Shown here: one piece after another, positions 22,663 through 36,400 of the stretch
Layout of the letters: each line of letters begins with the position of its first letter
Position numbering within the stretch: position 1 is the stretch's first letter
NCBI RefSeq assembly: GCF_022376445.1
Contig: NW_025955021.1
Location: 169,574 to 233,573, forward strand
Length of the DNA stretch: 64,000 nucleotides
Origin: Fomitopsis serialis
Lineage: Eukaryota > Basidiomycota > Agaricomycetes > Polyporales > Fomitopsidaceae
Direction: 5' to 3'
Made by a program: the position numbers and the translations under genes
Notes under the pieces: model-generated
Seen by the model: the letters and a program-made list of their open reading frames with translations, nothing else
Told to the model about the DNA's origin: nothing
Database searches by the model: none

Positions 22663-25600
22663 GTGTCTTCAGCCTGGGGCGTCTTCTGCAGGTCTTCCCC
22701 CTTCTCTACATCCAGGATATCAACGGCGCTGTCTCACAAGGCCATGCCCTCTCGCTCGTCTCCTCCGGATGTCCCCTGTATCAGCACGTCAGCCACCTGT
22801 TCGGCGCGGTGTACGCAGGTCAGGACTAGCTACGGCCTGCGCCTGTACGTGCCCAGGGAACTTGGATTAGACGAAGGAGGGCCATGGACAGGAGAACAAC
22901 GGCGAGACAATCAATCGGTCGAGTTCTCTGCCGCTGTGGAGGACCCTGGCGGTGGTGGTAGCGGTATCTTGGCGGTACCCTCAACGCCACTGATCCCAGT
23001 ATGTTACTTCACGTCGCGCTGACACGGAGCAGCTTGCAGCGACGTCTGGACCTTCTGCAAGTGTAACTCGTTGGACGGATGTGGGTCGTCGCACGAAAGT
23101 GCACGTGTCTGGCTGGCACCGATCGGCGATCATCGTGTTGAATGTCCGAGTTCAGCCTGTCCAACCCAAGTCCAACCGCGTCCGAACCAACGTCTGCCCG
23201 CGACACCCTACCGAACTGGTCCCGCACGCATATTGTTGTAGTCATCGCCCCAGCGAACCGAGATTCTCCGTAGCTCGTGATATTCGCCTTCAGTGCCAGC
23301 CTGCCAGTGTAATCAAGCGGATATCAAGACACTGGGACCAGATGGCAGCAGCGCAGTCGCAATTCAAGGAACGCATTTCCGCGAGCGAGGTGAGCACCAT
23401 CTGTACGTCGGGGTCCGTCATTACCTGACTGTCAATCAATGCTGTTGAGTTTCCGTTGACACCGTCAACTTGCCATGCTGAACCGGACGGCTGCGTTTCA
23501 GACTTCCTGGAAGCAATCCGTGCTGAGGTCTGTGATCCTGCCATGAGTTCTCGTTCTGACACAAGTTGACATGTCATAAATACCTTGTCCACAGGGAGAA
23601 GCTACCCACGATGCTGATATACCATACGTTTTACGTTCTCCGAGTATCACGATGGTGGATGCCGCTTGTGGTCAGCTTGCGAACGGCAGTACGGTGAGCT
23701 TTGCCGTGGAGGTAAGTCGTGTTTTTGGGCTTTATTGATCGCTATGAATGAAACTGCTCGCTCAATATACTGCTGTTCGTAGCCTGCATACGACATCAAG
23801 AGATTGTTAGTGGAATGCAATGACGATATTGATGTACGTCGGCACGCACTCTATGACTGGCCGGTTTGACGTGACTCAATGTACTACAGGAAGTGATGGT
23901 AATCACGCAGCGCCCTACGACTGTGGACGTTGGAAACAACCGGAGCATGTGTGAAAGTGGATCCACCATGTCGCTCACGGAGGACTACACGAATCACGCA
24001 GGTTCGCGGCGGATCAACGCATCTGACTTCGAAGTGATTCGGTCGGTTGAGCGGGGACCAATGGCTACTTGGAAAGGCGAGTTGGTCATCGGGCGCAAGG
24101 CAGACACGGCGAGACTCTACGCTATCAAGGTTTTCCGCAAAGCTTCCCTCGGAGCGGATCAGGGAGGCTATGCCTATGTGCGAACGGAACAAGCTGCATT
24201 GCGCTTGGTCACTGAACGTGCGGTCCCATTCGCGATGCAATTGTACTGGAGCTTCCAGGATGAGAAAGCGTTGTATATGATCATGGTAAGCCTGCCTGTC
24301 GTTCGCTCTCATGCTGATTGACTTCTCATCTCGTCAGAACTACGTGGCTTCGGATCTGCAAACGTTTGTGGAGTGTCATGGAGTTCTGGCTCTATCAGAT
24401 GCGACCATATATGCTTCGCAGCTGGTGGGCATCCCATTTGCCCTTCACTGATTCGTATCAGAGTTCATCATTTCCCAGGTGCAAGGCTTGATGGCCCTAC
24501 ATGCAGTCGGTATCGTCCATTGCAACATCAATCCTAGCGTCCTCCTCATCGAGAATGGCTGTGTTGTTATCGCCGACTTCGGGTACGCTCAAATTGGCAT
24601 GGACAGCCTGACTCGCTCCGTTCGGAAGAAACCACATCGCCAGCGGAAGGGAGAGGTGGAACCGTATCAAGCACCGGAACTCTTGCTTGACTGGTCTCCT
24701 CATGTTGCTTCGGATTGGTGGGGCTTCGGACTGGTCCTGTATTACATGCTCACGGCTAAGGTAAGTTAGCGTTCGACCAGCACAGGGGGGCCTAGTCTGA
24801 CTTGCTCACTAGCATCCATTTCTGGATATGAACGACCTAGCAGCGGCGCATATTTCTGTTGTCATCAATAAGATTCTGCATGGCAACTTCCCCATGTGGC
24901 TGGTTGAGGGGGAAGACAGCGCCCTCGGTGACCTGCTTCGCAAGGTACGGTGTGTATTGACAGGTGATCGACTATCTCACTGACGAGATTGCCTCTCGTG
25001 CTAGTGTCTCGAACGCAATCCGGCATTGCGCTTGTGCGGCGAAGGCGTGAAAGCACATCCATTTTTCTCCGACACGTGAGTTCATCCAACCAACGTAACG
25101 TTTGTGTCCTCAGATTGATCTGTTATGGTTCACAGAGATTGGGAACTTGATCCGATGAATACTCCTCTAGGTCTTGATTTCTCAAGCGTGCTCCGGCGCT
25201 GACTAACATCGTTAAGCAGCTTCAGCGTGTTATAACGGCGTTGCGAACAGCTCTGAGAACTTCGCGTACACCTCAACCACAAAGCGTACCTCAGAAGACA
25301 CTAACGGGATTCACGGAACAGGAACTTTGCTGTCGTCTCCACAGGATCTCATGGATGTGGATGACTTCTCGTTCGCCTGGGAATTTGGGACTGGTGACTA
25401 CCCTCGATCTGGTTCAAACTCTGGCTACACTGCCGCTGTCCACGATGCTCAAGCAAGTAGTTCTGCTCTGGCCTACACAGAAACTTGTCCCGATAATCTG
25501 CACGGCTATAACTCTGGCAGCTCGGACGATCTCGCTCATGGTGTCATGATGCCCTCAGAGTTCGGGGTTTGTCGTCCTGCTTCCTCGTCTGCAAGAAAGT

Positions 25601-26351
25601 ACGGGACCATCCGCAATTCTCTAGCCTCAACTTCGACCTGGACACGCTGGACAACATCCCTGCTTCTGGCCGCATGAACCCCTTGGGCACGTCTCCGTCT
25701 CCGTACCAGCCGCGCAAGTCAGCGTCTACGTTCACATCTCCTTTTACGTCCACGCCTGGTACCATGCGTAACAAGTTGCGCAAGAAGAGTCGGCCGGAAA
25801 CCACCCCATCTTCCGTGTCTATACAGCCCCCCATCCTTGACTTGCCTCCTGGTGTCGAGCAAATCGGTCATGGCATCGGCTACACGCGTCGGTCAGATCC
25901 GGTCTACTCGCGCCTCTCCTTCCCCACCGTCACTCCGAGATCTTGCCAGGCCATCTTCTCCAGAGAATGCTTTCCCGGCCTCTCACCTCGGCACGGACGC
26001 AAGAAGACCGGGAGGAAGAGCAGCGAGCGCTACGAGCGGCCGGAGGGTGGGGTCTCTGCCATGAACGAGGACACCCAAAGCGAAGACCCAATGGATGCCA
26101 TCATGGAGGAAGTGCATGGACCTAGGTGGAATCTAGGCTCGTCGACGAGCGATGTCTCGCACGCTGGTGGGGCGGACCCGAGAGCGTACTTGGCACTCGT
26201 TAGGACCACCGTAGGCTTGGGCATAGGAGAGACTGCTCTGGACTCGACTCGTGAACAACTGCCTGCTTTCCCTGCGGAACTCTCGACGCTCAGCCCGGAC
26301 AGCACCTTGCGACTCGTGTCTCCCTCTCTTCGCGACTTGCACAACCCCTAG
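22663..26351 (+). CDS. AGC-like protein pseudokinase with long disordered tail
   Basis: The kinase domain (about 23990-25202) is well supported: INASDFEVIRSVERG, YAIKVF (VAIK Lys present), then IVHCNINPSVLL where HRD is HCN, ADFGYA (DFG present), YQAPELLLD (APE), SDWWGFGLVLYYM and FFSDTDWELDPMNTPLG. Loss of the catalytic Asp and of a proper Gly-rich loop predicts a pseudokinase. Upstream exons (22663-23880) read as a plausible disordered leader, but their joins and the start are uncertain. Downstream, an intron from about 25170 with branch-like CTGACTAAC links the domain to a Ser/Pro-rich tail ending at 26351; the join near 25545-25600 is ambiguous. If that intron is retained the protein stops at 25202. 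Substrate and partners are unknown. Confidence 0.7.
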
Positions 26352-26924
26352 GCTTGGGTACTCCCTCCCCCTGTGGCTCGGCCCTGGCTCTCTCAAGTCC
26401 GCTTTCGATCATCATCGACAGCGACGCGTTGGCGTCAAGAACACTCCTATCAGCGACCTCGAGCTGTCGCACTGACTCTACAGAGTTCGTTCTTCTGAAT
26501 CGACCTTGCGTAATAGCGATCTCTTCGTTCATTTGGCCCCTGTCTTGTCCCTCAATCCTGTTCGCTTTGTGTATACAATGTCATTGGTTGTAGCTGGACC
26601 CTACTTTATGATTCATTTAATTTATGTTGTTGTCGTAGGGGAGTCGAGACGGTGTATTGTTGTTGGGCGTGTGAGGGTGATATGGCCACAGCGGCCCCTG
26701 CCTAAGTGCACCTCAAGTTGGCGGAACGCAATCACCCGTCCTGTCAACGTCTGCTTCCTCACACTTTCCCCGCCACCAACGTCACTGTACTTCTACCATA
26801 TCTTTAGCCAGCGTTTGGCGTTGAGAACATCTGGCCCCCACATCCATCCTCCATCTGTCCAATTACCCAACGCCGGAGTTGAATTGTCGTCCGGCCTGCA
26901 CGGAGATCAGAAGAGCGAGAACTC
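26352..26924. other. Intergenic, pseudokinase / MYST gene
   Basis: 573 nt. Open frames here lack motifs. The stretch 26560-26650 is T-rich; I interpret the region as terminator plus promoter. Confidence 0.35.
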
Positions 26925-29105
<2,181 letters not shown>

Positions 29106-29583
29106 GCACCGCTGTATGTCAATACCCTGTGGAAGGCATGATTGTCACGCTTGGCAATGGTTGTATTCAATGTACTACTATACCGTACCTCAGTTGAATT
29201 CTGAGTCTGGGCGGCCTATCATTTGAGCTTAACTTTGTCCTGGGCTGTCAATCGACATCGAAGTTCATATCGACGCACCGTAGGCCTGGGTGGCATGATA
29301 GACAAGAGTGTCTCACAGACACTGTTAGATCCGTCTTCTCAACCTCAGGACACAATATAGGACTATGAAACACCGGGCTCGGATCCTGAGCATATTACAA
29401 TACATACCAGCCCGGAGCTTGCGGCTCCGCTCTCCATTCCACAATGGCGATTCATCGGATCATGGCAACAAAAGATAACAGTTGAGCATGGACCTGGCGT
29501 ATCAATAGAGAGCTGCATGGCATAGGATACAAACGACGACGTGACGGGCGTAGACGGTGATATGGGTTGCAAAGTGGTCATGT
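29106..29583. other. Intergenic, MYST gene / eL19 (convergent)
   Basis: 478 nt holding the 3' ends of two convergent genes. No coding or RNA signal was found. Confidence 0.4.
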
Positions 29584-30286
29584 TTACTCCTGAACGGGTG
29601 CCTCGTGCTCCACGGCGAGAATCGCCTGCCTCTTCTCCGCCACACGCTGTGAGCGACGCTCGCGGGCCGCCTGAAGTGATCGTGAGTGGAATGAGCAAAT
29701 GCAGGTCACACATAAGATGTACGGACCTTGTTCTTGACACGGCGAGCCTCCATCTGGTCCGTGAGGACCTTCGTACGGGTCTTCTCAGCCTTCGCCTTGT
29801 GGATGTACTCCATGAGGACACGCTTGTTCTTGAAGACGTTACCCTTCGACTTCTGGTAGAGAGAGTGGTAACTGGAGAGGGTATGGATCTTCAGTCAATC
29901 AGCTCTGCACGAGATCGAGTAGGGACGCACAGATGCTTGTCGATCTTGCCCGCCTCTCTGTACTTCCGCAGCAGCCGGCGGAGGACCCGCTGTCTCCTCA
30001 TCCACTGAACCTTGCTGGGCATCCGGGCCTCAGCGGTACCCTTCCTCTTACCGGGGCCGGTGTGACGGCCCTTGCGCTTGGCGGCGAGGAGGTCGCGGGT
30101 GCGTGCGCGCGAGTGGACGGTGGTGGGCTTGATGATGATGCGGCCGTCCTTAATGAGCTTCTTGACGTGGGTGCGGGAGTTGGCGTTCCCGATCTCTGCC
30201 TGCTCGCCGGGGTCGAGCCAAATTTTGCGCTTGCCGCATCCCGCGACGGAGGCGGCGAGGCGCTTTTGAGATCGGAGGTTCACCAT
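29584..30286 (-). CDS. RPL19: 60S ribosomal protein L19 (eL19)
   Basis: Complement(join(29584..29670, 29727..29871, 29931..30286)) encodes 195 aa, the normal eL19 length. The start [18 protein letters not shown] is the universal eL19 N-terminus, followed by [26 protein letters not shown] basic segment and [19 protein letters not shown], then [17 protein letters not shown]. The long C-terminal helix ([14 protein letters not shown]) reaches to the small subunit in ribosomes. An in-frame upstream ATG (30346) would add a leader not seen in the family, so 30286 is chosen. Confidence 0.97.
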
Positions 30287-31735
30287 GGCTGGGGCGGGGA
30301 CGGCGGTGAGCTCGACGCGCGAGGCAGCGGCGAAGGGCGGCAGCACTGACCTTGGTCTTGAGGAGGGGCGATGAGAGCGACGGCTTGCTCAGCAGTGGTC
30401 TGTCCGCCAGGCCTGCTTACGTGAGCTCAGCCTCCCGGCGCATGCCGAAACTCTAATCGTGGTGCTAGCACGGACCCGGTTCCCCGGCTCGGGGCTGCGC
30501 GCCTCGTTCTCTTGCGCACTTGCCTCTTTGCGGATGTGCTGCCCAATGCCCATCGCTCTGTTGCCCTTCTCAATCATGTGTGCTCTGCTCCCCTGCTAGA
30601 ACGCTCTGCATATCATGCCGAAGTGTCGAGACGATGCCTAGTCTGATCCCCTGGCCTAATGCAATGACCAAGTCTTTCCAACATCACTTGTCGCGTGCAT
30701 TCTCTACATGTGAACTCTCCTGCACACAGTTCACCCTGTGTCGTTCAGGCTCTGATCGTGCTCGCCTCCGGTCCTGCACCGCCACCGCAACGAATTCTCA
30801 GGCGGACTGGAGACACAGTCGCCCACCAGGCCTGCAGGCGAACAATCCGTCCGACATTGTCCGACGCGCTATTTTGTCATAGGCTGCTGCTCCGGCGCGG
30901 CCGACTTGTGGCAGATGGGGCTGATGTCCCTTCTTTTGTTTCGCTGCAGCGCGGTCGTTCTCGAGCACGTCAAGGCCGCTGACGGCATTGCCATGGATTT
31001 CAACTCCCTGCGTGCCCGCGACGCGCTTGTCGCCTGGATATCTCGCGTAACCTGCGATGACATCAACCTCCGGGCGTAGGCGATAGAGTGTGGTCTCGTT
31101 GTGGCAAATGCAGGGTCGGAGGCAGGATGAACGGGCTTATCGCAGAGCGCAGTGACAGGAGCGGCCGCGGGTGAGCTTCGCTGAATCCGTGTGCACGAGA
31201 CGTAGAGGAGGAGGAAGTGCTTCTATCAGAGAGCAGCTCGGCCAGGGCCTGCCCTGCCTCGTGTCGGTGTCGCGAGAAGTTCATCTACCGAAATACACTG
31301 TTCGTCTGTTTTCTGCCAGCGCGGGCGCCAGATGGGGCGAGGAGATGAACGTGCAACGGGAGCGGGCAGAAGATGAAGCTGGCGACCGGGCGAGTGGCCG
31401 GCGCCGGCTTACCTAAGCGAATAAAAGTGGCGTCTTGCTCCGGTTGAAATCCTGCTCAGCTCTGCTCAGACCGTCGCCGTCCGCTCCCAGCATCCCTCCG
31501 TCTCTCTTCCAGCCGTCTCCCAGCGGCACCAGCGAGGGGGTCTTCCCGCTCGCGCCTCCTCGCTACACCGCAGTCAGCACCAACCCTGCCTTCAACGTGT
31601 CCGCTAGCCATGAATACCCAATAAACCGCTCCCAGCCCACCACCCTGCTGCTCCAGCACCCATCACTCGCACTTCCCCCATCGCATCCCCAACATTGCCC
31701 CCCTCACGACCCTGTCACATCCACAGCACCCTTTC
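30287..31735. other. Intergenic, eL19 / HAL-type kinase; one candidate exon
   Basis: About 1.45 kb. An ATAAAA TATA-like box lies at 31421-31426 in front of a pyrimidine-rich leader of the kinase gene. A possible terminal exon at 30950-31079 (plus) follows a TTTCGCTGCAG acceptor and reads VVLEHVKAADGIAMDFNSL and WISRVTCDDINLRA before a TAG. Its upstream exons could not be found. No other gene is supported. Confidence 0.35.
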
Positions 31736-33708
31736 ATGACCATGGTCGACGCAACCGAGACCGCCCAGGCCGAGGGCGAAGGCCCCGACGGCTCAGACAA
31801 ACCGCCGCATGGCGGTATACGCGCCTCCGCCCGTCTGCAACCACGCGAATCTCCCCCTCCCCCGCCTCCCCACGACTCAACGGCACGAAGCAGCAGCGTA
31901 CGTCCCCCAAGAAGGCGGTGCCACTGACCACTGGTGGCATCCCCAACGGCACCAATGGCCACCACGTCCCGCTCCCACCTCCGGACTCGCACCTCTATCA
32001 CAAAGCACCCGGTCGCACCAGGCAGGACATCGAGGATTTGTACAAGTCCGAGAAGCTCGCCCTCTCCTCTCCCCCCATCAAGCGCGACTCGTCCTCGACA
32101 ACGGGCTCGATGACGCCATCCAGTAGCGACTCGCTCTCGGCTTCTGAGAGTGAGAGCTGGAGTCTGCCTTCGACGCAGCCGCCCAGCAGAGCGCCCAGCA
32201 TGTCCTCCGGTGTTTCCGGCGGTAAGCTGGGCCCATTACAGCCTCTCACGAAGACGCCCTCGCAGAAGGAGCACTCGCCGACCAAAGAGCAGCTGCCGTC
32301 AACTGCTTTGCGGATATCACCCGCCTCGTCAGCGGGCGCTCCTGAGATCCATTCCGCGAGGACCCAGAGCCAGACTCTGCGCGTACAACGCGGCCCTCGT
32401 CGAAGTCGGCTCCGTCATCAAAGCCTCCGTCTAGGCCGCCCTCCGTCCACTCGCAGCAGTCTGACGGCGGGCAGAAGTTCACCCTAAAGACCTGAACAGG
32501 CTCTTGGGTGGGCCGAAGCTCGTGCGAAAGTCCTCTGCCCGCTCGACAGCGAGCAGCAAGAAGTCGGACTCGGACCATGACCGCAAGTCGACGACTGGGG
32601 AGAGTACGATCAGCTTGTTGAAGAAGTACGGAGTCTGCGAAAAGGTGGCCATCGGCAAAGGTGCGACGTCTGTCGTTCGTCTTGCCCACAAATGGGATCG
32701 CAGCGAGGAGAAGCTATATGCTGTCAAGGTGCGTTGTATGCGTGTATGTCGAAGTGCCGCCCTCACACTTCTGCAGGAGTTCCGAAAACGCAGAAAAAAC
32801 GAGACCGAAAAGGAGTACGTCAAGAAGCTTACGGCCGAGTTTTGCATATCCTCCACTCTCCATCACGTCAACATCGTCGAGACCGTTGACCTCGTCCAGG
32901 ACGAGGCCCAGCACTGGTGCGAGGTGATGGAGTTTTGTCCTGGTGGAGACCTCTACGCAGCTATCAAGCGAGGTGGAATGTCACCCAGCGAGGTCGAGTG
33001 CTGCTTCAAGCAAATCTTGACCGGTGTCCAATATCTTCATAATCAAGGTGTCGCTCATCGGATATCAAGCCGGAGAACTTGTTCTTCGACACCAAGGGCC
33101 ACTTGAAGGTACGTAGAATGGCAGGCAGCAGCACAAGCACGTCGACTGATCACTTGAGTTTTCGCACTCACAGATCGGTGACTACGGTGCATCTACCGTC
33201 TACCGCTTACCCTGGGAGACGACAGTGCACATGTCCACTGGGCTGTGCGGAAGTGAGCCGTACATCGCGCCAGAGCAGTTTTTGGGCAAACGTAAGCAAA
33301 CGAGCTTAACTTTAGCCTTCGCGTCGCACCTAATTGTGTGATGGGCTAGCCTATGACGCTCGCCTCGTCGACATCTGGGCATGCGGTGTCGTCTATTATT
33401 GTCTTCACTTCCAAGAATTGCCCTGGACGGTCGCCCAGTCTACGGATCATCTGTTTGCGGCGTACGCCTCCGCTTGCCAGACACAATCGTCGTGTCCTCC
33501 GACGATCAACAACCTGTCCCCGCGCGCATGCAGGCCTGTGATCCGCAGGATGCTTGAGCCAAATCCCAAGATGCGTGCCCTCATCGATGAGCTCGTCGGT
33601 CACTCCTGGGTGCAGAGCATCGACGTGTGCCACCTGTCGCCGAAGCCGTCTCACGTCCATGTGAATGCCCAGGCAATGGCACAGGCACAGGTACAAATTG
33701 TCTCATAG
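31736..33708 (+). pseudogene. HAL4/NPR1-type Ser/Thr kinase gene with four apparent -1 frameshifts
   Basis: The product resembles fungal kinases that control plasma-membrane transporters (Hal4/Hal5/Npr1 group): KVAIGKGATSVVRL (Gly loop), FRKRRKNETEKEYVKKLT, VMEFCPGGDLYAAIK, QYLHNQGVAHR, then DIKPENLFF, GDYGAST in place of DFG, GSEPYIAPEQFLG and ACGVVYYCLHFQELPW, ending VGHSWVQSIDVC. Introns lie at 32729-32776, after the HLK at 33109, and at 33291-33350. Four breaks interrupt the frame, each cured by one base: about 31850, 32357, 32489 and 33060. The last falls inside the HRD codon triplet (CATCG|GATATC). The gene is otherwise intact, so this may be assembly error rather than decay. The N-terminal 250 residues are disordered. 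Confidence 0.75.
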
Positions 33709-34230
33709 CCGCGCGAGACGGAGGAGTTTCGGAGGGTTCGATGATTTCGGTCTCCTGTTCGTACTTCTCTGTTCTCCTGGGACCATTACTCTCGCTGTTC
33801 TTGATCATCTGCGTTTTCGGATGGGCGGTACGGTCTTCGTCTCCACTGCACTGCGCTTTCCTTCTCCTTGACGACCGGTGTAGATGTACTATTCCCCTTA
33901 GTTGGCGGCTCCTCGACGTTCAGGAGACGCGTGGGTGTGCTCTCTCTCCTTTAGCAATGCCATATGCGATTCACGTACCTGTCTCGCTGCACTATCATGC
34001 TGACCAGCAATGCTGGCAGTGGACTGTAGCCGATAGCACTGTCTAACTTATCCTCAGCCATGTATTACTGTAATCTAGCCATAGTTTCCGCTGATTCCGT
34101 GCAATGATAGTACTTCAACGTTGTTTGCGCTTGTTATGCTGCGCCCTTTGATCCTAATAGTGAACAACAGTGATGTCTGGTTACAACGACCTCATTTACC
34201 GCCACTGGCTACACTGCGTGTTCGAAAACG
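33709..34230. other. Intergenic, kinase / VPS4
   Basis: 522 nt with no supported coding; the frames present are short or Cys/Ser-rich without motifs. Confidence 0.35.
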
Positions 34231-35928
34231 ATGTCCCAGAATTTAGACGTGAGTCGCAGTGCGAACAAGCCGAATAGCGTGTTGTCTGATTGCGTGGATT
34301 CTACAGCGGGCTATTGAGATCGTGCAGCGCGCGATCGAGGACGATACCAGACAGAACTACGCGGAGGCCTACAAGCAATACCAGAATGCGCTGGACTACT
34401 TCATGCTCGCGCTGAAATGTACGGCCCTGTCCGCGTGCGCGTTTGATTGGACTGATGGTTCACCAGGGGAGAAGAACGAAAAGTCGAAGCAGCTCATCCG
34501 GTCGAAGGTCACCGAGTACCTCGCGCGCGCGGAGGTCCTCAAGGAGCACCTCGCACAGTCGCAGCCAGAGAAGCGGGCGAAGAAGGCGATAGGCGTGAAT
34601 GGCGGGAGCGGAGGCACGGGGAGCGGGGGGAAGAAGTGAGTGGCTGCCTGTGCTCGGGATGACGGTCCCGTCGTGACGCTGCGTTCGCTCTAGGAAGGAT
34701 GAGGACGACGACGTCGACCCGGAGGTGAAGAAGCTGCGCGCGGGCCTCGCGGGTGCTATCATCACGGAGAAGCCGAACGTCAAGTGGGACGACGTCGCTG
34801 GGCTGGAGGCTGCGAAGGAGTCGCTGAAGGAGGCGGTCATCCTGCCGATCAAGTTTCCGCATCTGTTCACGGGGAAGCGGACACCATGGCGGGGTATCCT
34901 GCTGTACGGGCCGCCGGGTACTGGGAAGTCGTACTTGGCGAAGGCTGTGGCGACGGAGGCGAAGGGCACGTTCTTCAGTGTCAGCTCCAGCGATCTTGTC
35001 AGTAAATGGCAGGGCGACTCTGAACGGTCAGTCGGCCTCCGAGCTCGAAGTCGCACACTGAAGTATGGACTGAGCATCCCTCTAGACTGGTCCGACAGCT
35101 GTTCGAGATGGCACGAGAGAACAAGCCTGCGATCATCTTCATAGACGAGGTCGACTCACTGGCGGGCTCGCGAAATGAGCAAGAGTCCGAAGGTTCACGG
35201 CGTATCAAGACGGAGTTTCTCGTGCAGATGAACGGCGTTGGACACGATGATACCGGTGTATTGGTCCTTGGTGCTACCAATATCCCGTGGCAGCTCGACA
35301 ACGCCATCAAGCGACGGTGCGTTCAAGCCTCTTCGATGTTCAAACTCACCTAACCTTATACACGAAGGTTTGAGAAGCGCATCTACATCCCGCTTCCGGG
35401 TGTCGAAGCGAGAAGACGGATGTTCCAACTACATGTTGGGGATACCCCTTGTGAGCTAGCGGCCAAGGATTATCGGTTGCTTGCGGAGAGGACGGAAGGG
35501 TGGCTCCGTCTCTGGTCTGCTCTCTGGCCGTCTAATCACGATCTCCTTCAGATACTCTGGCTCTGATATCTCCGTCGTCGTACGCGATGCCCTCATGCAG
35601 CCTGTCCGCAAAGTCCTCTCTGCCACGCACTTCAAGACAGTGCCTTCACCAACTGACCCGGACGTCATGAAATGGACACCGTGCTCTCCGGGCGATCCCG
35701 AAGCGACAGAGAAGTCGTGGTCTGAAATCGAAAGCGACGAATTGCTAGAGCCACCACTCAAAATAGCGGACTTCTTGAAATCATTGGATAACGTCCGGCC
35801 GACGGTAACGGGGGATGATATCAGGAAACATGACCAATGGACCATGGAGTCTGGTGAGTGATTGGTCGACCGTTGAACAACTGCCACGCAGCTGAGTGAT
35901 CGTTCGTTCAGGTAACGAGGGTGCATAG
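34231..35928 (+). CDS. VPS4: AAA ATPase Vps4 (ESCRT-III disassembly)
   Basis: Eight exons (34231-34248, 34307-34418, 34467-34635, 34694-35026, 35086-35316, 35368-35499, 35552-35853, 35912-35928) encode 437 aa. The N-terminal MIT domain ([29 protein letters not shown]) binds ESCRT-III tails. A linker leads to the AAA domain with [18 protein letters not shown], Walker A GPPGTGKS near residue 172, Walker [10 protein letters not shown], sensor LGATNIPW and [12 protein letters not shown]. The beta-domain and the closing [12 protein letters not shown] with a WTMESGNEGA end are diagnostic for Vps4 against katanin or spastin. It recycles ESCRT-III at endosomes, in cytokinesis and at the nuclear envelope. 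Exon 1 codes only six residues. Confidence 0.96.
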
Positions 35929-36400
35929 CGACGATTCGGGTTCGAAATTCAAACGGTCCACATCTATTTCCACGCGTTCACCGAGAAAGCATGCAGTGCA
36001 GAGCTATGTAACAATATTGTAAGTTGATGCAGGACACGGACGATACACCGTAATCAAGTGGTTTACCGCTACAGATTGTACTTCATTACTAGGGTATAAG
36101 TAGACTGTAATCTTCAGGATGGCAAGCATCTAAGTATACATTGTGCTTGTGCTTCAGTGAAGCACAGGGTCAGTCTGAGTTTGCCGCAACCCAGAGTCAT
36201 CCTGAACGGTGTTCAAGCGTAAGCTAAACACGATTGACGGTCGTACTTAGTACAGAGTGTGTTGAGAATACCAAAACGTACGAGACCGAGATGAATTCGA
36301 CAGACGAGGGCGGTCAATCGTCACGATCACGTGTAGGTCACTTTCTCGCGTTGTCGCGTCACTGTCAGTCGAACTTGGACCAGCCCCCTCACTTGCCGCG
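35929..36400. other. Intergenic, VPS4 / SPC25
   Basis: 472 nt between plus-strand genes; AT-rich near 36000-36130. Nothing coding was recognised. Confidence 0.35.

Noticed and set aside
26030..26344. Long minus-strand frames opposite the pseudokinase tail
   Set aside because: Antisense shadow of a Ser/Pro-rich coding region with strong codon bias.
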